From contig KV440964.1 of assembly GCA_001636495.1 (NCBI GenBank), positions 16,666 to 80,665 of the forward strand: DNA of 64,000 nucleotides, read 5' to 3'. Origin of the DNA: Sutcliffiella horikoshii. GTDB taxonomy: Bacteria; Bacillota; Bacilli; Bacillales; Bacillaceae_I. The translations under genes were made by a program, and so were the position numbers. Positions 58,031-64,000 of this stretch are shown here, in pieces. Under the pieces are notes generated by a model. It saw only the letters and a program-made list of their open reading frames with translations. It searched no databases and was not told the origin of the DNA. How positions within the stretch are numbered: position 1 is the first letter of the stretch; each line of letters begins with the position of its first letter.

Positions 58031-58660
58031 ATGAATTCCATTTTTACTTACATATTCTTAGGGATATCACTGGCAGCACCTATTGGACCTGTAAATGCTG
58101 CGCAGTTGGATAAAGGTTTGCGACTAGGTTTCGGACATGCTTGGATATTTGGGGTGGGGGCACTCATTGCAGATATTTGTTATATGTTATTGGTTTATAT
58201 GGGAATGATTCATTTTATTGAGCAGCCCATGATGAAGGCGTTTCTTTGGCTTTTCGGTTTTTTTGTGCTTACGTACACTGGAATTGAAAGTTTGGTCAAG
58301 AGTGGGAAATCAACCTTTGTTAATGGATCAAGAGGAAAAACGACTTTGCTTCGATCATGGACTTCAGGGTTCCTCCTTTCCATCTCTAATCCACTGACGA
58401 TTCTTTTCTGGCTTGGTATTTACGGTTCTGTTCTAGCAAAAACCGCTTCTTCTTTTTCCAGTAGTCAATTGGCTATTTATAGCGCAGCCATCATTTGCGG
58501 AATTTTATTATGGGATCTGTTCATGGCTACCATCTCGAGTATCGCAAGGAATCTTCTACATACCAATTTCCTTGTGGTGATTTCGATCATTTCGTCCTTA
58601 TCGATGATTGGTTTTGGGATTTATTTTGGCGTGCAGGCATTTACGTTATTGTTTTTGTAA
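58031..58660 (+). CDS. LysE-family exporter
   Basis: The 209-residue membrane protein has about six helices. The LysE/RhtB signature appears in ISLAAPIGPVNAAQLDKGLR and LGFGHAWIFGVGALIADICY at the start, followed by LLRSWTSGFLLSISNPLTIL with the family's NP motif, and FWLGIYGSVLA. Members export amino acids or related metabolites; the substrate is unknown. The GGAGATGATGGGGAGG region precedes the ATG. Confidence 0.85.
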   Translation: MNSIFTYIFLGISLAAPIGPVNAAQLDKGLRLGFGHAWIFGVGALIADICYMLLVYMGMIHFIEQPMMKAFLWLFGFFVLTYTGIESLVKSGKSTFVNGSRGKTTLLRSWTSGFLLSISNPLTILFWLGIYGSVLAKTASSFSSSQLAIYSAAIICGILLWDLFMATISSIARNLLHTNFLVVISIISSLSMIGFGIYFGVQAFTLLFL

Positions 58661-58778
58661 TCTCCCTCCCTTTTAATAACTTCACTTGCACAAACTTCCA
58701 GAATAACCTCACCCTCTTTACCTATACTAACTATGTGCGTGACAAAACGGATTAAGAATCAAAAAGTGAGGGGTTAAC

Positions 58779-59198
58779 TTGGCGAAAAAAGAGGAAAATG
58801 TGTCCACTGATGATGCAGTGATGCAGATGCTGCTTGATTTAACTGACAAAGATGGTATGGAGATTGGACTTACCTTAAACATCAATGGGACAGTGGTTGC
58901 CGGCACACTTATTGGTCCACACACTTATTATGAGGGGATTATCATGTCAGCGGATCACGCTCAGGATCGCACGCTGTCTCAAGTCCTACATAAAAAATTC
59001 ACTGACCTGAAAGAGGCTTATATCAGTGAAAAACAAGAGGAAGAAGAGAAGAAAAAGCAAGATATGGTTGCTACTTTCATCCACTTAAAAGATGCCGTGT
59101 ATCTATCTGCATCCGCAAATCCGCAGTCATTTTCTCAAAGCCATGCTTGGTGGCGTGGAAGAATTGACTCTATTGACGGGTTTTCATTCAAACTTTAA
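58779..59198 (+). CDS. GvpU-like protein
   Basis: The product has 139 residues from a TTG start behind GAGGGG. It has the pattern seen in proteins annotated as gas vesicle accessory protein GvpU: MLLDLTDKDGMEIGLTLNIN, GTVVAGTLIGPHTYYEGI and IHLKDAVYLSASANPQSF, ending in WWRGRIDSIDGFSF. No structural gvp gene is present in the window, so a gas-vesicle role is doubtful. It lies 55 bases before an MFS gene on the same strand. Confidence 0.7.
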   Translation: MAKKEENVSTDDAVMQMLLDLTDKDGMEIGLTLNINGTVVAGTLIGPHTYYEGIIMSADHAQDRTLSQVLHKKFTDLKEAYISEKQEEEEKKKQDMVATFIHLKDAVYLSASANPQSFSQSHAWWRGRIDSIDGFSFKL

Positions 59199-59252
59199 GC
59201 ATAGCAAATCGTAAATCCTTGTGCAGAAAGATAAGACTATGGAGGGGTAGAG

Positions 59253-60485
59253 GTGACAAACAAGAAAATCGGACAAGTCAGTGCTTGGTGCATAATAAGC
59301 ATGGCTTCCATCCCTCTTATTATGACATTGGGCAATTCCATGCTTATTCCTGTATTGCCATTGCTCGAAAAAGAATTGGATATCTCCTCTTTCCAATCCA
59401 GTATGATCATCACGTCTTACTCTGTTGCCTCCATTTTTTTAATACCTATTGCAGGTTATTTATCCGACAGATTTGGCAGGAAGATGGTCATCCTACCCAG
59501 CTTACTCCTGGCTCTTATAGGCGGGTTAATTTCCGGATTTGCCTCTTGGAAGTTAGAAAACCCATATACCATCATCATAATTGGAAGGGTTATTCAGGGG
59601 ATTGGGGCAGCTGGGGCGACCCCCATTATTTTGCCGCTTGTGGGGGACTTGTATCAGGATGATGATGAGAAAACCAGTTCTTGCTTGGGGATCATTGAAA
59701 CGTCCAATACCTTCGGGAAGGTGCTCAGTCCCATTTTAGGTTCGCTTTTGGCAGCAGTACTATGGTATCTTCCTTTCTTTTCAATATCCTTTTTCAGTCT
59801 GATTTCCATCCTGCTTGTACTTATTTTTATCAAGGTTCCTAAGAAAAAAGACAAGCCACTGGCACTGAATATTTTCATCCAAAACACCAAAAAGATTTTT
59901 CAAAAAGAAGGAAAATGGCTTTATACGACGTTCATCATTGGCATTTATGCCATGCTGATCCTATTCGGCCTCTTATTTTATTTATCGGACATTCTTGAAA
60001 AAACACATGACTTGCACGGTGTTAAAAAAGGTCTATATCTAGCAGTCCCTTTATTTGCCCTGTGTGTGTCATCCTTTATCACAGGAAAAGTAATCAAAGG
60101 CAATATTGAATTGATGAGAAAAATTCTATTGATAACTCTTGGGGTCATAGCCATTACCATTGTCTTTGTTGGATATCTGAATGAAAAGATATTTTTATTG
60201 CTTACCATATCAAGCTTTATCGGTATCAGCATCGGTGCTATGCTACCTACCCTTGATGCTTTGATCACGGAGAATGTTGAAAAGGAAGAAAAAGGGACGA
60301 TTACTTCCTTTTATAGCTCCTCTCGTTTCATTGGGGTAGCGGCCGGTCCACCGATTATGTCTATCGTAATGAAAAATCACCTAATTCCAAGTCTTTATTT
60401 TTCAGGCGCTCTGGCAGTCATAATCGGAGTCCTAGTTTTTATCTTCATCCAAAATGTAAAGCCAAAGAAAAGCACGCTATGGTAG
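59253..60485 (+). CDS. MFS transporter (YmfD/siderophore-exporter-like)
   Basis: The 410-residue protein has 12 helices and the DHA1 loop IAGYLSDRFGRKMVILPSLL. The opening ASIPLIMTLGNSMLIPVLPL and the block IGRVIQGIGAAGATPIILPL resemble the bacillibactin exporter YmfD of B. subtilis and related exporters. As petrobactin export also depends on an MFS protein in B. anthracis (ApeX), it is a candidate siderophore exporter, but I see no Fur box in front. The next gene starts 20 bases downstream. Confidence 0.82.
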   Translation: MTNKKIGQVSAWCIISMASIPLIMTLGNSMLIPVLPLLEKELDISSFQSSMIITSYSVASIFLIPIAGYLSDRFGRKMVILPSLLLALIGGLISGFASWKLENPYTIIIIGRVIQGIGAAGATPIILPLVGDLYQDDDEKTSSCLGIIETSNTFGKVLSPILGSLLAAVLWYLPFFSISFFSLISILLVLIFIKVPKKKDKPLALNIFIQNTKKIFQKEGKWLYTTFIIGIYAMLILFGLLFYLSDILEKTHDLHGVKKGLYLAVPLFALCVSSFITGKVIKGNIELMRKILLITLGVIAITIVFVGYLNEKIFLLLTISSFIGISIGAMLPTLDALITENVEKEEKGTITSFYSSSRFIGVAAGPPIMSIVMKNHLIPSLYFSGALAVIIGVLVFIFIQNVKPKKSTLW

Positions 60486-60505
60486 CCGGTTAAAAGGAGG
60501 GCCAT

Positions 60506-61873
60506 ATGTCAAAAGCCACTTGCAGTACCAAACAAACATCAGGAGACTTAGCTTGGTGGCAATTGTCACTGATAGGAATTGGATGCACGATCGGCATCGG
60601 ATTTTTTCTGGGGTCCTCTCTAGGGGTTAAGCTTACCGGAGCATCCATTATTGTTTCTTTTCTAATTGGCGCCGCCGGGACTTATATCGTTTACAGCAGA
60701 TTAGCCAAAATGACTATACACGATCCTCAGGAAAGCTCCTTTTGCTACTACGCCAATAAGGCATTCGGCAAATGGGCTGGTTTCAGCTGCGGCTGGAATT
60801 ACTGGTGCTCCAACATACTAATCATGGGTAGTCAGCTGACTGCCCTCGGTTTGTTATCTCAATTTTGGTTTCCAGATGTCCCACTTTGGATATTCTCAGC
60901 CGGATACGCAGTCCTAGCCATATTTGTCGTGATGTTAGGGACTAAGGGATTTGATAAGATGGAGGATCTATTCGCCATCATCAAAGTCGCGGCGATTTTG
61001 ATGTTCATCGTCATCGCCTTGGGGATTTATTTTGGCTGGATCAAAGGTGGCGGAGCAGATGCTGGGGCAGGGTCAAGTCCAGGCAACTTCCCGAACACCA
61101 TCAAAGAGTGGATGCCTATGGGGTTAAAAGGACTGTGGTCATCCCTGATTTATGCTTTCTATGCCTACGGAGGCATCGAAGTCATTGGGCTGATGGCCAT
61201 GCAGCTAAAAAAGAAGGATGATACGCTGAAAGCCGGGAGCATCATGATAGGACTATTGATGATTCTCTATGTAGGTTCACTAGGGCTCGCTGTTAGCCTC
61301 GCTGCCTTTGAAATGTTCAACGAAAAGGAAAGCCCGTTTGTGACCGCCCTGACCAATTACGACCTTGCCTTCTTCCCGCATGTATTCAACGGCGCCATCA
61401 TCATTGCCGGTTTCTCCACCATGACAGCTGCACTGTTCGGAGTAACCACTCTGTTGGTCACCTTAGCAAAGGACGGGGACGCCCCAAAATTATTTCAGAA
61501 GAAAATAAAATTTAGGGAGCTGCCACTTCCCTCCTTGTTACTAGGAGTAGGAGGATTAGTAGCCTCGGTAATTTGTGCATTTGTCTTGCCAGGGAAGGTA
61601 TTCGAATACGCCACCACAGCAGCAGGATTACTATTATTGTATAACTGGATCTTCATCCTGCTTTCTTCTTTCCGGTTGGAGAAGAAAGGGAAACTACTAT
61701 CTGCGGTGGGGCTACTCCTGTTGCTAGTAGCCATAAGCGGAACCCTCGTAGAGAAGACCGTCCGTAATGGCTTCTTCATCAGCATCCTATTCGTGGGGCT
61801 GATTGCGACCGTTACCTTGATCATGCAGAGGAAGTGGAAAAAGGGTGGAGGGAAGAAGTTGAAGTATAGTTGA
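60506..61873 (+). CDS. APC-family amino acid permease
   Basis: The 455-residue protein has 12 membrane helices of the APC superfamily. DLAWWQLSLIGIGCTIGIGF followed by FLGSSLGVKLTGASIIVSFL is the unwound helix-1 substrate site, and SLIYAFYAYGGIEVIGLMAM is the helix-6 counterpart. It probably takes up an amino acid by proton coupling; the specific substrate is unclear. It is likely cotranscribed with the MFS gene 20 bases upstream. A REPIN-like arm (61869-61897) overlaps the stop. Confidence 0.86.
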   Translation: MSKATCSTKQTSGDLAWWQLSLIGIGCTIGIGFFLGSSLGVKLTGASIIVSFLIGAAGTYIVYSRLAKMTIHDPQESSFCYYANKAFGKWAGFSCGWNYWCSNILIMGSQLTALGLLSQFWFPDVPLWIFSAGYAVLAIFVVMLGTKGFDKMEDLFAIIKVAAILMFIVIALGIYFGWIKGGGADAGAGSSPGNFPNTIKEWMPMGLKGLWSSLIYAFYAYGGIEVIGLMAMQLKKKDDTLKAGSIMIGLLMILYVGSLGLAVSLAAFEMFNEKESPFVTALTNYDLAFFPHVFNGAIIIAGFSTMTAALFGVTTLLVTLAKDGDAPKLFQKKIKFRELPLPSLLLGVGGLVASVICAFVLPGKVFEYATTAAGLLLLYNWIFILLSSFRLEKKGKLLSAVGLLLLLVAISGTLVEKTVRNGFFISILFVGLIATVTLIMQRKWKKGGGKKLKYS

Positions 61874-61897
61874 GGGGACTAGGCACCGTGCCCCATT
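61869..61897. repeat. REPIN-like arm
   Basis: GTTGAGGGGACTAGGCACCG and TGCCCCATTTT overlap the permease stop codon. ACTAGGCACG in the 19330 copy shows the same TA insertion. Confidence 0.8.
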
Positions 61898-61936
61898 TTT
61901 GCTTCGAGGGGCGAGGTAGGATGTAGATGAAGAACT

Positions 61937-62072
61937 CTCTTCATTCGCTTCTACCTCAGTGAGGTCCTCATCGGCTTTATGGAGACCTCCCTTAATCCGT
62001 TTCCAACTCTAAGAGGTCCTCATCGGCTCTATGAAGACCTCCTTTCACACGCTTCCAACCCAAAGAGGTAAT
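61937..62072. repeat. 52-bp palindromic repeat array, diverged
   Basis: GTCCTC or equivalent marks at 61964, 62016 and 62068 are 52 bases apart. The clearest unit is GAGGTCCTCATCGGCTCTAT and GAAGACCTC. It is the fourth array of this family in the window. Confidence 0.85.
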
Positions 62073-62079
62073 CCGTTAC

Positions 62080-62313
62080 TCAATTTTTCATGTGATTACT
62101 TTTAGCTTTATACTTTATTACACGCTCACTGATATACCCCAGCAGTAACCCAACTACAATAGGTAGGAGTGCAATCTCTGTATAGGAAGGGGACCATTTA
62201 AAAATAAGAAAATCAATCTCAGCCAAAAATCCAAACAAATAGAGTGAACCCATAGATCCAAAAGAAATTGTTAATGGTATCCAAAATGACTTTCCCACTT
62301 TTCCAGCCTCCAT
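62080..62313 (-). CDS. Small membrane protein
   Basis: The product has 77 residues. Two helices are seen, FWIPLTISFGSMGSLYLFGF and YTEIALLPIVVGLLLGYISE, with a basic end (RVIKYKAKSNHMKN). The ATG follows GAGGG and lies 10 bases after the stop of a 44-residue gene, so the two form an operon. Unrecognised family. Confidence 0.65.
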   Translation of the reverse strand: MEAGKVGKSFWIPLTISFGSMGSLYLFGFLAEIDFLIFKWSPSYTEIALLPIVVGLLLGYISERVIKYKAKSNHMKN

Positions 62314-62322
62314 TCCCTCATT

Positions 62323-62457
62323 TCATTTTCTCTTGTTATTTTCCTTTAACAGCTCGATAATCTGTTCATTTTGACTTTCGATGTTTCTTAATGATTTTTC
62401 AACTGCCATAGAAGAAACAAAAATCACAATTAATATGCCGATTCCAACAAGTAACAT
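62323..62457 (-). CDS. Small single-helix membrane protein, 44 residues
   Basis: Read from intergenic DNA: ATG 62457, with TAGGAG upstream, gives MLLVGIGILIVIFVSSMAVE followed by a charged coiled-coil part KSLRNIESQNEQIIELLKEN and NKRK. One membrane helix plus a cytoplasmic amphipathic helix is a common pattern in Bacillus small proteins. It is coupled to the 77-residue gene downstream. Confidence 0.65.
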   Translation of the reverse strand: MLLVGIGILIVIFVSSMAVEKSLRNIESQNEQIIELLKENNKRK

Positions 62458-62523
62458 TCTTATAGCTCCTATTCCGTAATTAGATCCATTTTAAGTACCT
62501 TCTTATCTTAGCTAGCACTAAAC

Positions 62524-62718
62524 CTAATGCAATGTATTCTTAAACTTTTTTGGCTTTTTTACATATCCTTCTATGATAAAACCACACCCTGTACAAATGA
62601 GGTATTCAACTTCTGACCCAAAACCCATTTTCCCTTGCGGATACATCACCCCAGATCCAGTTTGTTTTCCAATACCAAGTTCCATTGCATGACATTTAGG
62701 ACATTCCTTCGTTTTCAC
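62524..62718 (-). CDS. Zinc-ribbon protein
   Basis: The product has 64 residues from GTG 62718, with GGAGG at the right distance; the longer open frame upstream is not needed. Two CxxC pairs, KECPKCHAMELG and YLICTGCGFIIEG, form a zinc ribbon around GSGVMYPQGKMGFGSEVE. Such proteins are sometimes labelled as transcription initiation factor TFIIIB in Bacillus by automatic transfer, which is not supported. Confidence 0.8.
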   Translation of the reverse strand: MKTKECPKCHAMELGIGKQTGSGVMYPQGKMGFGSEVEYLICTGCGFIIEGYVKKPKKFKNTLH

Positions 62719-62877
62719 TGATGTACCTCCATTCACTCCTATATCTCTAATACGAAATACACTGGAAAAATGTTTCCATTCAAAACAAATACTTACAAAT
62801 AAAACCAGTAAGGCACTCTTCTTTACCTTACTGGCTATTATCAGCTTGAATATTTTCACCAATACGAATGCACGTTA

Positions 62878-63153
62878 TTACCCGTCAAGCTTCTCCGCCT
62901 TCTCCCCTGCATACATTCCTACCTTCACCATCGCAATTGCCACCGCCGATACTACCCCATTAAAAACGGCTTGAAGCCACGTGACATGCGTTAATCCAAA
63001 TGTATTTGCATAAATAACTCCAATTAACATGCACAAAAGAATGGTTACGATGACAGGTACCTTCTTTGCAAAAAAGCTAATGAGAATGCTTAGCAACATG
63101 ACAGCAGAACCCACAATAATGAAATGAACACTAAAAATCAGCAAGAACTCCAT
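62878..63153 (-). CDS. Small holin-like membrane protein
   Basis: The product has 91 residues with three hydrophobic segments: FLLIFSVHFIIVGSAVMLLS, VPVIVTILLCMLIGVIYANT and AVFNGVVSAVAIAMVKVGMY, then a charged end AGEKAEKLDG. The size and charge pattern resemble phage-type holins or bacteriocin-associated UviB-like proteins, but no lysis gene is nearby. The function is uncertain. Confidence 0.6.
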   Translation of the reverse strand: MEFLLIFSVHFIIVGSAVMLLSILISFFAKKVPVIVTILLCMLIGVIYANTFGLTHVTWLQAVFNGVVSAVAIAMVKVGMYAGEKAEKLDG

Positions 63154-63181
63154 TTCCTTCCCCCACTCTAAGAAAATTTCG

Positions 63182-63526
63182 TTATTCTGGAACAGTGCTT
63201 AGCCCTAAATAATCGGTCTGAGAAATAACATCCACTTCCTGCCCATCCTTGTGATAGACAGTCAAGGTGCCCATCACCTCTTTGACCTTCCATCCCCATA
63301 AACGAATGATGGTTTGATACCTTAAAGGTAAGCCATTTTCCTCTGAAGCTGGCCCCCAATGATATTCTTCAAGATTCCCGTTGCTGGAGGTCAGTTCCGC
63401 GTACTTTGGAACAGGAAATCCTTTAAATGTTTCCGATTCTTCAAACGAAAAAAAGATAAATAAAAGAATTGCTACTACACCTATACAAGCAAATATGCCA
63501 AAAAGCTTTTCTTTATTCCTATTCAA
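63182..63526 (-). CDS. Membrane-anchored hypothetical protein
   Basis: The best start is TTG 63526, behind GAGGTGAT, giving 114 residues. A single N-terminal helix (KLFGIFACIGVVAILLFIFF) is followed by an extracellular domain with YAELTSSNGNLEEYHWGPAS and LTVYHKDGQEVDVISQTD. No family is recognised. It lies 30 bases upstream of the holin-like gene on the same strand. Confidence 0.68.
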   Translation of the reverse strand: MNRNKEKLFGIFACIGVVAILLFIFFSFEESETFKGFPVPKYAELTSSNGNLEEYHWGPASEENGLPLRYQTIIRLWGWKVKEVMGTLTVYHKDGQEVDVISQTDYLGLSTVPE

Positions 63527-63675
63527 TGGATCACCTCTATTAAAAATCACCTACTAATATTTTCTATTTTCTAAGACAGAAACCCTTTCTCTTTTCACTT
63601 TTTTGTAAGATTTTGTGATTTTATGGTAGGATTAATTTGGAAATAGCAAGATGAGGGGTGAAGGAGGACTATTGT

Positions 63676-63990
63676 ATGTACGGAGAAAATTTACCAGCTT
63701 GGATAATAGCAATCTATTATCTACTCTTGTTAACAACCATCGTTGTAGCAATTACCTGTATCTTCAAAAATAAAATAGTAGCGGCATCCGTAGTAACTAT
63801 TGTTCTTTCACTGGTTATTCAAGTAGTTTCAATACTATATGGCATTGATAGAGCCTCTGACCATAACGAACTGGATCATTTCCTTTTTAGTTTAAGTAAA
63901 AGGGAGTCTTGGTCTATTTTCGTTGCGGTTGGATATCTTTATATTGTTATTTGGTGGATTGGTTATTTTACGAAAAAACAGGGGCCATGA
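63676..63990 (+). CDS. Membrane protein with three helices
   Basis: The product has 104 residues from ATG 63676, preceded by GGAGG; a GTG at 63658 is too far upstream of that site. Helices: LPAWIIAIYYLLLLTTIVVA, IVAASVVTIVLSLVIQVVSI and SIFVAVGYLYIVIWWIGYF, with a charged stretch DRASDHNELDHFLF between the last two. Unrecognised. It ends 10 bases before the window edge. Confidence 0.68.
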   Translation: MYGENLPAWIIAIYYLLLLTTIVVAITCIFKNKIVAASVVTIVLSLVIQVVSILYGIDRASDHNELDHFLFSLSKRESWSIFVAVGYLYIVIWWIGYFTKKQGP

Positions 63991-64000
63991 TCTTCGATGG

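Noticed and set aside
62524-62718. TFIIIB-like transcription factor
   Set aside because: Only a four-Cys zinc ribbon is present. Nothing supports a eukaryotic-type initiation factor.
1-64000. tRNA, rRNA and riboswitch genes
   Set aside because: No cloverleaf, rRNA core sequence or known riboswitch motif was recognised when reading the intergenic regions. A covariance-model scan would be decisive.

Overview
The window is chromosomal DNA of a low-to-moderate G+C, spore-forming Firmicute of the Bacillaceae. The support is strong AGGAGG-type ribosome binding sites, frequent TTG/GTG starts, a HelD-type RNA polymerase recycling ATPase, DUF3231, YoaS/YozG-like and YkgA-like genes, and a complete petrobactin operon. 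I cannot name the genus. No rRNA or tRNA gene, CRISPR array or prophage is visible.

Layout. (1) 1-1.7 kb: IS3-family insertion sequence with an in-frame stop in orfA, next to the edge of a second copy in the same orientation. (2) 1.8-5.4 kb: glycosyltransferase, TetR, MFS exporter and small membrane protein operon behind an 18-bp perfect palindrome, closed by a strong terminator. (3) 5.4-6.5 kb: frameshifted pseudogene and a lipoprotein gene. (4) 6.6-15.6 kb: asbABCDEF on the minus strand for the catecholate siderophore petrobactin, preceded by a Btr-like AraC regulator with a substrate-binding domain. Both transcription units have Fur boxes, and paired 22-bp repeats lie upstream of asbA. (5) 15.7-20.6 kb: small accessory genes and a truncated subtilase. 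(6) 20.6-25.3 kb: MGDG-synthase-like glycosyltransferase, phosphodiesterase-like lipoprotein, DUF3231 protein and CYP152 P450. (7) 25.3-29.6 kb: decayed methyltransferase, gene fragments and helD. (8) 30-32.9 kb: methyltransferase, DedA, response regulator and histidine kinase operon. (9) 33-36.3 kb: DUF5071, an MFS transporter and a bacterial Staygreen homologue. (10) 36.5-40.6 kb: PASTA membrane protein, ABC ATPase and MacB/FtsX-like permease. (11) 40.8-46.8 kb: dus, lipoprotein, MFS, STAS protein and rlmCD. (12) 47-50.1 kb: a putative secreted toxin with a DUF3969 partner, and an XRE/DUF2975 pair. (13) 50.3-64 kb: acetyltransferases, secreted HNH nuclease, Fur-box nitroreductase, a DDAH-like enzyme, transporters and small membrane proteins.

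The most unusual material is non-coding. About 25 copies of a REPIN-like repeat (core GGGACAGGCACGCTGACCC and its complement) sit in intergenic DNA and often form the last codons of genes. Four arrays of 52-bp units carry the palindrome AGGTCTTCAT-N7-ATGAAGACCT. Three arrays have 21-bp units. At least three promoters share 11-bp-spaced TTAAG direct repeats at a fixed distance from the -10 box, resembling the streptococcal CiaR box. Several unmarked short membrane-protein genes (44-54 codons) were found by reading the intergenic sequence.
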